A DNA stretch of 64,000 nt from Litomosoides sigmodontis (GCA_963070105.1 OY718805.1:6258001-6322000); one strand, 5' to 3'. Positions 34,033-51,660 are shown, counted from the stretch's first letter. Program-made: numbers and translations. The notes: generated by a model from the letters alone, not told the origin.

Positions 34033-37000
34033 TTAAAAAGCAAAGGGCTTTTTGCAAATTTCACAGCTTAAATAGCAAGGAAATAAAAGAAACCTATGAA
34101 AAGTTTGCCGAAAAAATTTATGAATAAATGTAAATAGTCCTCTGGCAAATCCATTTCGTATACGACTACTCATCGAACAAAAAAGACCAAATGTAACGCA
34201 TGAGTTGAGCAGTGAAAAGATATCAAACAAATCTCCCAATAGTTCAGATCTCACAAAACTTGTTCCCATCACCGATGACAAAACCGAAATGACACCTTGT
34301 GGTAACTCTACCACCACAAAATTTATCATAATTACCTGAAAAAAAATCAATCATTCATCTTCCAGCTCTTAATTAATCCAACAATGACTCATTCGATTTT
34401 TTAGCTTTTGCAGCTTTCATCAGCTTCTTTCTTCACTATTCACACCTTACCTTTGCTTATAATTCATGAATTTAGTGAATCCAGTAGACTGAGCATGAAA
34501 GCGCGTTTTTTGAAATGCCTTACGCTATTTATACTTGCAAAAGCCCACGAAAATCTGATGAATTTCAAATTGTAGCACATTTTCTCATTTAATTTACACT
34601 TCGAAATTTCCGAATAAGAAATGAAGCAAAAAAAATTTAGCAAATTTATGTTTGCACAGTAGTAGAAGGGGAAACGAGGATTTTTGCTTACCATAATGAT
34701 ATATGTTATGCGTCGATATTTTTTTTCACGTGTTGGCGTGGTAAACCTGAGAGTTAATAGCTGAACCTGACGTAACTTCTGGATCAACAATACAGTCATT
34801 GCGATCATCACAGCGCATGGGATCAATTTGCACATAATACCCAGAAGCCAGAAGTTCACTTGTCCGAGAGCAGTACTGCTAGCAAGAATGGTGAAAGCAA
34901 GCTCGTGAGCCGGACGATCCCTTTCGAGCGGATATCGCGCCGAACATTCTCGATGTGACGACACTTTGCACACTTCAGAATTGAAGAAGAACGGTACGCA
35001 TAGCGCCACCGAACCAACGTTGATTAGTATTATGGTGCGCAAACATTTCTGCAAATTCTTTCCATTTTTAAACAAATTTTGTTGCCATTTTGCGGAGATT
35101 TTCTTTTGGAACGGAATCGCAAGCGAACAATCGCTTACTTTCCATGGACGAATGGACGAAATGACGTCAACTCTCTCAGCGACTGACCGCTTGTTCCTCA
35201 TCATTTCTCATAAAAATAAAAACTACTAACACTGTAAGTGAACCACACTTCCGTTATTCTCGTTTGATAGATTTGATTAAGTGAGATGAAACGAATGATC
35301 GATAAGCTTATCACGTGGAAAACACCACTCACGTAAACTACCACCGACGCATTCACCGACACCTGCAATGCTGTGAGCATATTTAAAAATTTCATGCTCA
35401 ATTTTTTCAGCTTACCTTTTTTTTATTAGAAAACAAATTCAACTCAGTAATTTAAATCCAATAAATCTCCCTACTAAATTAAATTGATGAAATCGTTAAA
35501 TATGGTCTTATTTAATTTATTTCTGCTGGCTAGTTCATTTTCAATTTTTATTCTATTATGATTTGTCAACTTGTTGTAATTAGTTTGCATAGTATTGCAA
35601 AAATCTGAAATCATACTAGTGAAATGTGATCCGTTATGATTCGAAAAGCGTAATTCTGCACAATTAAAAATGAAGTGAAAAGCTTTCTAAATTTGGTTTC
35701 ACTCAAAATTCCCTCTTACCACATATAACTAGCAAAGTGCATACCAATAATGTAGCCACCCATGCATACGACCAGAATTGCGATATGCAATGTACGTCGC
35801 TGAGATATTTGAATAAGGTGGAGTAGAAGAAATTTGCACACAGTGCAATTTGAGTGCTGAAAAAATTCCAGCGTAAATTCGGAACTGATGAAGAACACCG
35901 CCTTCCGTCTAATCAAACTTCTGTGAAGTAAATCTTCACTTCATAGATCGCACGGAACATATCTTCTAGCTATAAATGATTACATTTAAATTCATTACCA
36001 CTACGAAGTGATACCATCAATGTTCATGGATTTTCATGTAAATGAGAAATTAAGCATTTATTCAACTCACGCACTCTAATGTGTCCCCACAGTCACTGAT
36101 AACAGGTAGTACAGTAGCGAAGCGATATATAATACTTTCATTAATTTTCACTGGTCACAGTAATCAATGTACATCCTAATCAGCCGTAAATTTTTTGAAA
36201 AAATTTGAGGTGAAGAAAACTTTTTTATAGATAACTTTTTTCTTAGCATTTAAGGATATTATAAATATTATTTTTTCCCTTTATAAGCCCTTTTCACTAA
36301 AGTTGCTGATTTTGAAATTTCAATAAGCATAATATTGGTCAATTGCTATCATTCTTAGATTTTTCATTCAGTAGTGCTGACTGCTGAAGAAGAATTTAAA
36401 AGGTTTCTGAAACAAAAATTTACCTGTGTTATTTTTACGGTGTTTGAGTGTGTCGGTTGAATTGTTGAAAAGTAAAAAAAATTAAGATTGTTGAAACAAT
36501 GAAATTTAACTTTGAACTATCAAAAAAGATTTAATTCTAGAGGATTCCACAGCAGCATTCAGTGGCGCTAAATTATGATGCTAAATTCATATTGCTTTTG
36601 CTAGCCTGAGCAACATGGCACTGATCGTATCAATAATGAGTTATTCTTTTCAGGATGATCAAATGAAGATTAAGTGATGTCTAACTGATCTCTGGCCCTT
36701 GCATTAATGCCTGCATTCACTTTACCGCACTTTCTGGAAATTAGGAAGAGAGGGAAATGACAGAAAGAGAAATTTGTTCAGTTTTTGTTTTCTTTTCTTT
36801 TATGTAGAAAACCTAGAATTCGAATAAATGCTCACAAAGTTGCCTAAGAAGCACAGGAAGGAATGAATGGAACACACATTACTTCTTCACTGATGCCAGG
36901 AATCAAATAATAATTTTTCGCGCAGTAATGCGAATTGCGCTGCTTATTAGAGGGGATATTAGGGAATGAGCGAAAGCATACCAGGACATACTTATCATGA

Positions 37001-37139
37001 ATAAGTTATTCGGATCAATCATTGAGTAGAATATGCGTATCGAAATGACATGTCCAATAATTCCCGCAGTACAAAGCAGCAGAATGGTAGCTGTCTTGAT
37101 ATGTACAGCCAGCGATAGCTCATCCTCTTCGGGTAACAT
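34033..37139 (-). CDS. 7TM neuropeptide receptor, DMSR/myosuppressin-receptor-like
   Basis: Rhodopsin-class GPCR at the plasma membrane, by similarity a receptor for FMRFamide/myosuppressin-type peptides. Exons (5' to 3' on the minus strand): 37139-36982, 35856-35745, 35362-35249, 35048-34692, 34335-34033; 347 residues, all phases agree. TM1-2 (AGIIGHVISIRIF; NLFMISM) are in exon 1, ECL1 and the start of TM3 (SYAWVATLL) in exon 2, TM3 in exon 3, TM4, a Cys-containing loop and TM5 (NFWLLGIMCKLIPC) in exon 4. TM6-7 (VELPQGVISVLSS; DIFSLLNSCVTFGLFCSMS) are in exon 5. The KLIPC, ELPQG and LLNS...F...CSMS motifs are typical of DMSR receptors. DRY is replaced by Ile-Arg-Phe and the TM1 Asn by His. 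ATG 37139 lies 38 nt after a TTCGTTTCAG site, a probable SL trans-splice acceptor. The N-terminus is short for the family. Confidence 0.78.
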
Positions 37140-37176
37140 TTGATGAAGTGAGCAAGTTGCGCAAACAAATAAACTT

Positions 37177-37186
37177 CTGAAACGAA
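37177..37186 (-). promoter_or_regulatory. Probable trans-splice (SL) acceptor of the GPCR gene
   Basis: On the minus strand TTCGTTTCAG ends at 37177. The first ATG (37139) follows 37 bases later with no intervening donor. Confidence 0.5.
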
Positions 37187-37439
37187 GGGAGGAAGCAGTG
37201 GTGCTATTTAAAGTGTTTCTCAGCAAGATTTGAGCATAGCCGTCTACGTGAATGCACGCAAAAGCGATAGCGATGTTGTTGAAAGTGTAACGTCAAATCA
37301 AAATTGCTGACAGATTTCACTTGTTTGATAAAACCGATGGAATATAATATTTGGTGAAAAGTCTAATTAAATGGTTTGTTAAGCTTTTCTTCCTAATTGC
37401 TGCAGAAAAAATTAACACAAAACGGCAATCGCAAATATT

Positions 37440-37583
37440 TTATTTCGTAAAAATTCCATGTGACAAGGGCGTTGAATAAGCTCCTACTAAGGCAAAACTA
37501 TGCCCTTCAATTATTTGTGAGTGAGGATGGCTAACCAGAGCCTGTCCATCACGTGTGTTCATAGCATCCCCAACAAAGACCTT
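37440..37583 (-). pseudogene. Coding-looking terminal exon or gene fragment, unidentified
   Basis: The minus strand from about 37583 reads KVFVGDAMNTRDGQ, continues through HPHSQIIEGHSFALVGAY and ends PLSHGIFTK plus a stop. The residue mix (HPH, EGH, GAY, HGIF) looks like conserved protein rather than random AT-rich sequence. No convincing upstream exon or start was found: the frame stays open to about 37640 but there is AT-rich and no methionine codon is usable. It may be the last exon of an undetected gene or a relic. The function is not recognised. Confidence 0.3.
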
Positions 37584-40500
37584 TTTAATTTGAAGAATAT
37601 TTATAAAATTTGAAATAGTGTATTTGCTTAAACCTTGCATGCTTATGACGGAATGCTTTTTAGAAAAGCTCTCACAAGTTGCCTTCAGTTCCAGTGCGGT
37701 TTTTCATATTGAATATTAAAGGCTTTTTGCAGTCTTCTAACTACGTCTAATTGATTGAAATATAAAATAATGCATCAAAGATCAAATTTTAAAATGATTG
37801 GCAATCACTATTGGTAAAAATAGAAGAAATAAAACCTCAATAACTACGAAAATCGAATTTGAGAAGGTAGTTAAAATCTCAAACATTTTTTCCAAAAATT
37901 TACGACAGAGAAATGAGAGTATCAGAGTAAGACATCTAAATAAAGCATAAAATGTAATTTAGAAACGACGGTAAGGAGTAAAATTGGTAGAATTACAAGG
38001 CTTTACTTTTAGCCGTTCATGGATATAAGCTCTTACTAATTGTTCATAAGCTTATTTAAGACATACAGGATAAAAGTAATTTAATTGCCATTTCATATCA
38101 CCGAGAAAGTAAACTTTGTAAATAGCTTGTTATTGCAGAGAGTGATTGCAAGTTGCGCAAAATGACGCATTGCGCCCTTGCAATTGAAATTTGAAGACTG
38201 GAAAGGTTCTCAGATGAAGCTTTTTTTCTAGCTGAAACTGATCAGAAATAATTATTGATAGGGCAACTTTTGATGGAACTATTGGGATGTGCTCAGAAAT
38301 CGAATGTTCATAAAATTTAAAAATCGAATGTTCATTAAAAAGCTAAAAGAAAATATAAAGTGTTTTAAAAAAATCTTCACCGATGCCGAAACCATCTCAT
38401 TATTCTTAAATTCGTTAGAAAATTCGCACTTTTTGAAGCTGTTGATGGTGATGAGAAGTGGAAATAAAGAGTCTTCTAATGGAAGTGTGACAAAGTACTG
38501 CGTGAAGTGTCATGAAACTATAATATCATATTTTGCAAGGAGCAAAACTAAAGAAATTCATGCAATTAAGCTGATTGAAAGGTACTCTTTTCATAAGATT
38601 TTTAAACTCAGTGATTAGTTTTAATACTAATCTCAGAGAAGCGAAAGGTAGTGAAATTAAATTTGTCCAACAGAATGAAAACTGTTGAATTCTTTGACAA
38701 TTGGAAATTTCGTAACTTATGTCGTATTTTAAGAGCTTTTTTAGATGAAAATCTTAAAAATACATTAGGTAATTACAGGTGCAGGAGTGGATGAAACGAA
38801 ATGAAGAGATGACGGGATTAATGGCCAAGAAGCTTATTTAGGCTTTCGCCTGCACCATCCCATAGGCATGTTTGCTTGCTGAGCACATCGTCATCTCGGC
38901 GTTGTAAAATTAAACAAAAAATGTTAATCATAAATCTATCCCACTGCTCTCAATTCTCTATTTGCGTTATGTATATGAGCGACGCTTTCTTCAATATGTG
39001 AAATAGCAGTCATTCCTGAAAGCGTAGACTCTTTTTTTTTTAATAACTCCTCCACAGCTTATCCGTATTATCTTTTCCAGTTAATCCGTTTCAATACCTC
39101 TCTTCTCTCTTTTTTCAAATTCAATTCAAGCATTCCCCTTTCTTCATAAAGAACCACTAAACAAGCCTTCAAATTCCTGGATGACAGTTATTGACTTACC
39201 ATATTTTCTAAATGCATTCAATAACTTCTACGGAGAGCTGTTAATTTCACTTCATCACTCTTCGATTGCTGAAGCATATCAAATTTCTTTTATAATTGCA
39301 AAATGATAATAAGCCGAAAAAGTTCAAAAAATAATGCATAAATTTGTTAGCGTGAAAAAAATTAAGAAAATACTTTTCATCCGACATTTTCTATGGTATC
39401 TACCAGGAGAAGCTTAGATTCTACGGATAAGCTCAATGATTTATCATCGGTAAATGAGTGAACAAGCAAGCGATCAGCTCCATTGTCGCGTCTTCGAACT
39501 CAGTCTCAGTGGTCGCTTAACTGTCTAATTTCCAATTTAATTTACGGTTGTTAAGCAGCGTGACTTTTACGCAACAATGTCTTTCTATCGCAAAATCAAT
39601 GGAGTCAATTGACACGAACATAAGCACTTAGCAAGGAAAGACTCATTATTAGGTTTCTCTACACATTTCAGGTCCTCTCAGAACATCACGCAACTTCAGA
39701 ATTGTGCGCTGATATCTCATCTGTTTGGCACACCGTTTGACTGAGAAAAAGATCTAAGAGGTATTGTGGAGGAAGGGTTGTTTAAGCAAAGGAATCGTCA
39801 GGGAATAAGTTTAGGAAAGACATGGCGGAGAAGTAGGAAAGAGAAATACTGGAAAGAAAACTAGAGGAAGAATAACGCTTCTTTATCCTTTTACGTTTCA
39901 CTGAATTTATTCCGTCAAGCTTCTCGATATTAGAAATGCTTTGTTGAAACACAAACGATATAGTCAGGAGGGAACTTTTGCATATAGTTCGAAAAGGAAT
40001 TTTATTTCTCTTTATTTCAAATTTTGCAGAGATCTCTTTTTCAGTCTAAGACAAACGAGTGAATAGAACACTTAAAGCCTAATCTCTGTGAAATTCACCG
40101 CCACTACTTTCACAATTTTAATTTGAATAAAGACAGAAAACCAATTCTCAAAAAAAGTACTTCCTCAATTAAAAAGTATGGAGAATATTTTTTTGAGCAG
40201 CACGAAATGAGTCGGATATGTTAATGATCTAGTATGTGCGTCAATTTAATAAATTTCCGATTCAGAAATAAGAAATCTCAAGTTTGACATAATACTTTCA
40301 TCATTTGTTCTGCTTGTTATTGTACTACCAATGCTATTTTAAGGGAAATAAAAATAAATTACTTTTTTTTTTTTATTGGGAAGAATGTCCGAAAAGAAAT
40401 GGCAAAATTACTGATTGAAGTGGTTTCCTTTTGTCACAAAAAATGAAGCTAATAATTTATCTCCATCTCAAAAAAAGAGCTTTCCACTGCACAAGCCAAT

Positions 40501-41416
40501 TTTTTCACATCAAATGGTATATTTGAGTATCTGAGAGCACCTTCTTTAGATGTTGACAAATCTCACTTCCTGCAATCATTAAAGCTCTCACTTTTCCGAC
40601 ACATTTTTCTAGTCTCATATACGGCTAGCTTATGATGCGAACTAGATTTTTTTTTTCAAAAAAGATTTATTTGTTAATTTTTTTAACTACGAAAAATTAT
40701 CAAATATTTAAATGAATAAAGGTAATTGTTAAAGGGGGAACTTGTGGTTTGAAACGTACGCTAACTTCAAACAAGTGCGTGGATTATTACACTTTGGTTC
40801 ACGGAAACAGATCTAACTGTATGTTTTCTTTGACTAACTGTCGCAGAGGACATTTGCCTTGCTCTTCAAAATGTACCCAAACACCTCTTAATATATCACT
40901 GTTAATGGAGAAGAGTTGTCACTCAGTAATGTAAATATATTAATTTCTCAGCGAACAGAAACTTCGATACTCAAAAATTCCACGTTTTCGAGTTGGTGTG
41001 TTCACTCGTTCGCAAACATATAATACTGACTGAGAATAAAAGACAAAAAAAATTCTCATCTGAGATTTTGGCAATTCAAAAAACTTTCGAAGAATGATTT
41101 TTTTCTCACTTTTCAAGTGAAAGAAAAAAATTTGTTGAAAACGTATCGAAGTCGTTGTGTTACAGGGATAAAGGAATGGAATTATAGTGAATTAGTGAGT
41201 GGCACTCCCATACAACAAGCATCGGATCCGGCTCGAAGCCTTTCACTTTCTCGTTTACGCATCCTTCAGGAGATTATCCTCTTTTTTGCTCAAAATAAAT
41301 ATCTTTAGCTTCTCTCTTTCTCTTGCGATATTTCGGGGAAGAAATTTACACACAATAAATAAAAATTAGCAATTCGTTTTGCCACAAATGAACAGAATTA
41401 AATGTAACATATCGTT

Positions 41417-44067
41417 TCATACAACAACTCCCACTTCTTGCTTTAACTTTTCCGATGCATTTAGAAGTGAGGGGACACCTGACATCGCCGTCGATTGCAC
41501 TTCCCCAGCTATGCCTCCTTGTATCTCAACCTGAAGAAGTGCAAGGAAATAGGAAAAAGAGAGCGGTTAAAGAAGTAGACAGGCGAAAACTTGCTCAATT
41601 CTATTGCAATACAAAAAGTAACTGACTTCTTTCATTTCTTTTTCCTTAGTTTTCAGGTAATTTCGAACAACAACAAATGAAATACTGCAAATCAAAACAG
41701 CTATGCCAATCACAATCATCGCGATGAAAATTGAGTAACGATTTCTTTCAAATTCAGCTGACAGTAACAGATTTGACGGTCTCTAAAAGCATTTCTCGAA
41801 CAGTAAGAGAAATCATCTCGAAATCATGAAGTTATCCAATTGCACAAATTCAAAAATCAGTAAAGCCACTAATAACACACAGAATCATAATACGTTGACG
41901 GGCCCCACTCGTATTTACTGAAAGCGTTTACGGCAATCGTATCTATCAGCTTTGCATTGTAGTTCGGTTTCGTAATGGTATCCTTAGCTGCCAGAATTTT
42001 AGTCCGGCCTATAACGGTTGAAAATAGCACACGATTCGAAGTACTAAAATAGTAAACTATGAAATAGGCATCATCTGTTTTGCACAAATTAAGACTCACG
42101 CGAAGACACTCTGGTGTCGCTGTGATTACTCCCAACACAAGTCGGAAAGCAGCGTGCCACGTGGTATTTCGAGTGAGTCTTGAATAAGGTGTTAATGTGT
42201 TTCAAGCAGAATTAATTATTATTAAAGTTGAAAGACACGAGAATTCCCACATGAAACAAACAGCTTGTCGGGAAAGCCGAGAGAAACTTAACGAAAATTA
42301 TAAAAATTTATAAGATTTCATCATTTAATCACCGTGGGATTGTTGCATTTATATATCGTATATCTCTCAATCCGTTTCCACAGCTTAACAAAGGCAACTG
42401 CTCACATCATTTATAAGCTTTTTAACTAATTTCATAAGACTGTGAGTCAGCCTGTCTTCCTTCCTGCTGACGAAGCTACACGTAACCTTTGATCTGCTTA
42501 ACCTTAACCTGCACCATAAATCCTTTGTGCTTGCATCTCAATCTACCACCATCATTTGAATGTCACAAGCTTACTTAACCATCACTGTGCGCTGTAACTT
42601 GCTCCTCACGGTAAGCTGAAACACGCCAACACACGATGGTATATATACCGATCAAACTAACATACACACCGCTTTTGAAGAAAAACCCCTTTTGCTTCAC
42701 CCACTCAATACGCAATCATTACGCATTACTCATCCTCTTTTATCCATTTTTGGCGATCAAGCAAGGAATTCTTAGAGCAGTCATCTTATACAAGATGGCG
42801 GAAAACCACGCTTAGAGCTTAGAACTAATAAAGCATTCAAGACATAGGTGCAAGGAGTACATTAGTCCGAAATCAAATCTGCTTAGCATCACAACAATAC
42901 AAAATTCTCAGGGCTTGCTCATTTATATAAATCAGTTTCAAAATGTGGAAGTTTCAAAAGAAAAGTATTGAGAAATCAATCTCTGGGGAAGATTTAAAGA
43001 TTGCTTGCTTTAAAAAAAATCATTGTTAATTTTAGTTCTGCTTTTAGGAAGTTTCATCGCTGTTTAACTGCACAATTAATGCTGCTGAAGTTTTGGCTTC
43101 GCAATCTAACCCTTTCTTTAATAATTATATTCATAAATAAAAAGGAATGAAAGTTTTTTCAGTGTTGAAAAATGGAACAAACGGAATCGTATGCATAGCA
43201 CCACGGCCCTATAGCTGGTGCATTGGATTTGATCATCTTCATGTGTAAGGCCAAATGCTGATTGTTATCATTATTTCGCAGCGTTAAATCAAAATTTCGA
43301 CAATTATTGTGATTCATGAACTCATCTGGATATGTCCTGAACTTATTAAAGCCAAAAAAATGCCACGACATAGATGGAATTTAAAAAATGCAAAATTTCA
43401 CGTTAAGGAGAAGCTAAAATTCGTTAGCACTGCGCATATTTTTTATTTCGGCTCCTTTGAACATCGCAAGTGATGTATGATCTGAAAATCACCACCCATC
43501 GCAGACAAAACGAGTTGGATAGGATAAAGCATTTTACAGATCGTTTGGATGGAATTATCATAAGCCTTTGATGCTTTCGTGCTCGTACTAACAGCACAAG
43601 AAATGCTAGTTTTTTTAACTTATTCTAGAAGTATTAGATATCCTTACCAATAATTTTTAATACTATTATTTACTGCCCATTGCGTCATAGCATTCATCGC
43701 ATTTTTCCAAACTTCACATTGACCTGACAACTTCGTCGCCGACATCGAGGTATTGGTCATCAGTGATGATCCGGTAGGGATATAAGTTGATACAGTGCCA
43801 TAGTACAAATAATCTTTTAAGTGAGCAGCCGGAATACATTCTACATCTGAACTGGGTGCACATCAATAATCCATAAGATTTTATAACTTAAAAAAACATT
43901 TGCAAATAAAATTACCATCTTATAACTATCAATTTATAATCTGAAAGACTCTCTTACCGATATAAATTCGATTACAACTTACAAAACATATCATCCAATT
44001 GAAAATATGGCGATTTTCTCGATGCTACAAAGAGAGCAGGAAGCATTACCCAACAACATAGCCTCAT
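41417..44067 (-). CDS. Secreted-signal, kringle-domain, single-pass membrane protein
   Basis: Exons (5' to 3' on the minus strand): 44067-43983, 43846-43648, 43336-43183, 42178-42130, 42074-41881, 41782-41627, 41530-41417; 316 residues, all phases consistent. Residues 1-16 (MRLCCWVMLPALFVAS) are a signal peptide. A kringle domain follows with all six cysteines: Cys32, 72, 107 (NNCRNFD), 141 (GPWCYAYD), 156 and 160 (ARCFPTC). It carries extra residues before Cys72 and about 26 between CRN and GPWCY. Residues 164-227 form an extracellular segment ending TIAVNAFSKYEWGPS, like the last strand of a fibronectin III domain. One membrane span (about 244-266) precedes a 50-residue cytosolic tail. The layout resembles the kringle-plus-membrane protein PIK3IP1 or a ROR ectodomain without a kinase, but orthology is not claimed. 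The 55-nt intron at 42075-42129, the AAG acceptor at 42179 and the GTGTGT donor at 41880 are the weak points. Confidence 0.72.
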
Positions 44068-44736
44068 CGTTTAATTAGCGTGTTTGAAACTTCCATTCTT
44101 TCAAAAAATTAAGTTTCATAATTCGCAAATGTTGATAAATGAATTTGCATATCTTTGAGATATTTTTGTATATAATGATTTATGAAATACTTTTAGAGCA
44201 GTCTAGAGGAGAGATGTTTCCCTGTCCCACAACAAGTCTTACTTTCATTTTGATATATTTGGGAACTCATCAGATAGCTAAAGGTTCTATTCCTACGCAT
44301 ATTCACTATTTTCACTTCAAACCAACTTTTCATTACTTTTACTATTAATACTGAAGCATTTATTTTGATATTTTCGCTATAAAGTACAACAGCTAAACTA
44401 ATTTCATGTCGTGAACTCTCCTTCAATATTTGCTGCCAGTAATACATCATTAGGATTGCGTACATAACTTCCACAAGATAAGTAAGCCTTAAATCCGCAT
44501 CACTGACTAGTGACGGTCTCGTTTAAAATATTTTCTGGGCTTAACTAGTGCTTTTAAGAGACTATTTGAGAACATCTCATAACTCTGTTCAAGTGACACC
44601 AGAAAACGGATAAGTTAATCAATGTAATCACTCAATGTTTTATTGCGCAAAGTCCTGAACATTGCGATAGGTAACCTTAATACTTCAGGTACCACACGAG
44701 ACGAAAAACGTGAAATAACTTAGGCGTTTTCCAGAC

Positions 44737-45261
44737 ATGCATTCAAACACTGCATTCACTGCTCAAACAAACGCCACACCAGTGCAAGCAACCAATCTCT
44801 CAGAGCATATTTCAACCGCTTCTGAAAATAGCTCAAGAAGTCCTCACCCACCTTCTATCCAACTACGAAAAAGTGCAAGAAATTTTTTCACAGTTCAGAG
44901 CAAAGCTGGTGAGCTAGAATTTCGTAAAAAGCTGCAAAATCGCTTAGAAATTTTAATAGTTCGAAGATATAAAATGATTACAATGTTGGCAATAAAATGA
45001 TGTAAGATATGAGTGAAGTAGTGTGCGATGACTCAAAATAACCTTAAGCTTGCCGGAGGTTAAGCTTCACAGGGATATCATATTAGCAGATCATTTCTCA
45101 ATAAATCTATTTCTAGTACCTTAATTGCAGACAAAATTACAATATATTTTGTCGTTGGAGTGATGTTCCTCACTGCAGCAGTAAATCTGGCCCTCTTCCT
45201 GGCTACATTGTTGCACTATTTATTTCCCGAAGATGAAGGAGAAAAAGATGAGAAGAAATGA
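44737..45261 (+). CDS. Small single-pass membrane protein, 100 residues
   Basis: Two exons, 44737-44908 and 45131-45261, joined in phase 1 with a GTGAGC donor and a TTAATTGCAG acceptor. The N-terminal 57 residues are polar and Ser/Thr/Asn-rich with basic LRKSARNFF near the end. One strong hydrophobic segment follows at about 61-86 (ITIYFVVGVMFLTAAVNLAL onward). The protein ends in a charged tail EDEGEKDEKK. No signal peptide; the charge pattern allows either orientation. The family is not recognised. It is divergent from the kringle gene, 669 bp away, so the two may share a promoter region. Confidence 0.65.
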
Positions 45262-46498
45262 AATTTCAAATTCCTAACACACCTGGAAGTAAATCATCCA
45301 GTTCGCTTGTGAACTGCTTCTTCATTACAGACGTTTTGTTGATAAGCAATGAATTTTATTTCTTGTCAAGCAAGAAATAGTATTATTACCAGTTATTTCT
45401 ACGCAGTTCTCCGTTTTTCATGATCCGGGAAATTCATTTGGAAGAAGAAAAACTAAAAAAAAGTTGGCTAATCCCATGAGACGAAGGGGTCGAATTGTGA
45501 AATTTACGAACACTTCTAAATAAAATAAAATTAGCGAAAATGATGCGGTCAGGATTACTTACACACGATGGTAGATTCACTACATGATCGCATCTTATGT
45601 TTCTTGGCCAGTATTGCTCGAGTATCTCTCATATCGATCGACTTTTGAGCAGTAACATCTTGCGGAAAAATAATTAGGACACTTTTTCGTCGTGAGATTT
45701 CAAGGACGAGAAACGGATGGATGATGTAAATCACTCTAATTCGAAATTTCAAAAAACATTTACCGCTGGCCCCAAAATGTGCAAATCGGGTAGGCCTTTT
45801 TGCAGCCACTGATTAATCAGAAACTAAAACTATCCAAATCAAAATTATTCAATGGATTAAACAAAACAATTTATTGCAGAAGAGCTACAAAATTATTACG
45901 CAGGGATGAGATTTAACAAAACGGTGCAGGAAGTGCATGTGTCGACACTAATTTGCAAGAGTTATAAAGCTCATCTTACTATCCTCAAATCGATACTTGG
46001 AATCAGTGCACTCAAAATCAAATTTAAAATTCTTAAAAATTAAGAGTAAGCTACTAAGACTAAAATTTGCATAACATTCCTAGTGCAGTAACCAAGTACC
46101 GTGCATTCCCTGTACAAGGGGTGCTTGGTTGGTGTTTGGGGTTGGTTGAATGTTGATGTTCTTCCAGGAATTTGATGTTAGGTAATTTGAAGGTGAAACC
46201 TCTAGTGTATTGTAAAACGAAGTCATTTGTAACACTGCGTTCGTTAGATTCATTTATCTTTCATTCCAGATTTACAAAATTTCATACTTAAGTGAAGTGG
46301 AAAAAAAACTGTTGGATAAATAATTCAATGAGCAAAGAAGTTATTAACCAGATGTTCAGGAGGACGTAATGTTAATGGGACGGTTCTTCAAATTCAATAT
46401 TTCATTCAAATTCAATGTGAAAAATCACCGTCAATATGATTCGTTGATGAGTTGATCGCTTGCTAATTGTTTCATATTTCGATCTTCACGTGGCAGAC
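45262..46498. other. Intergenic region before ptp-2
   Basis: On the minus strand, 45555-45809 holds two frame-compatible pieces (around 45765-45809 and 45540-45665) with splice-like edges. The first lacks an ATG (its first codon is GTG) and the joined product stops early, so no gene is called. The rest holds AT-rich sequence only. Confidence 0.45.
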
Positions 46499-50980
<4,482 letters not shown>

Positions 50981-51660
50981 GTATTCGCGAGTCAGCTTGT
51001 GTCGTGAGGTGTACAGAAACCAAATATAAAACGATCATATGAGATATATATTTTATAGGTAACTAAGAGGCGAATGTAATGTTCTAAATGCGATGCCTCA
51101 ATGAATTTGTTTTACCCTTAAAATTGGCTAAGCTTTAGCGAAGTTCGGTGCAAATAGTTTCATATGTTACTCCTTGAAGTTTGCATTCGGATTTTTCGAT
51201 TTTGTTACTTTCATATTCCATATTTATGTATAGTCCCGTTGCCTTTAATAATTTTGTAAATAAGAGATTGTCTACAAGTCCGATTTATGTACATAAGAAA
51301 TGCCTTCAAAATTTTATACTAGGAAGTTTTACTTCAAAATTTTTTTGGAATAAAGTGTACATGATGGTGTATCAGGAGAGTGCATATTTCCAACGACAAT
51401 CAGCACCCTCACGCTTCCTTAATTTGTATTTGTTTCTAAGTCTTAAATCTGTACTTTCAGGATCGTGTAAGAGTTTCCGCTTTAAGAAGTGAATACGGCG
51501 GTTATCTTTTAAATTATGCAACTCCCATTTAGAATATCGCAATCATATCATCTTTTTTAACATTCAGGTCAAAAATATATCTTGACCATTTCGAAAGTCT
51601 AAAGTATATATGGCCGATGAGATTAAGCTGTGGTACCCAATGGTGTTTTCCCATTGCTAA

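Larger units (their letters stand above)
37140..41416. other. 4.3-kb region between the GPCR and kringle genes
   Basis: Mostly without supported genes. It contains one coding-looking minus-strand fragment at 37440-37583 (separate entry) and a single 110-codon AT-rich plus-strand frame at 38289-38618 (no domain recognised, first codon not in a good context). Short direct repeats (AAATCGAATGTTCAT at 38297 and 38321) and poly(T)/poly(A) runs are present. Confidence 0.5.

Noticed and set aside
35716..35916. Frame reading CTVCKFLLLHLIQIS as a TM segment of the GPCR
   Set aside because: The alternative frame from the TTTTTTCAG acceptor fits exon phases and gives SYAWVATLL with exact DMSR spacing.
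36903..36981. Extension of GPCR exon 1 (YAFAHSLISPL) as TM2
   Set aside because: It has no donor before a stop; the TG/GTATGC donor joins properly to exon 2.
45555..45809. Minus-strand frame AAKRPTRFAHFG and following DVTAQKSIDMRD
   Set aside because: The first codon is GTG, the joined product terminates early, and no partner exon was found.
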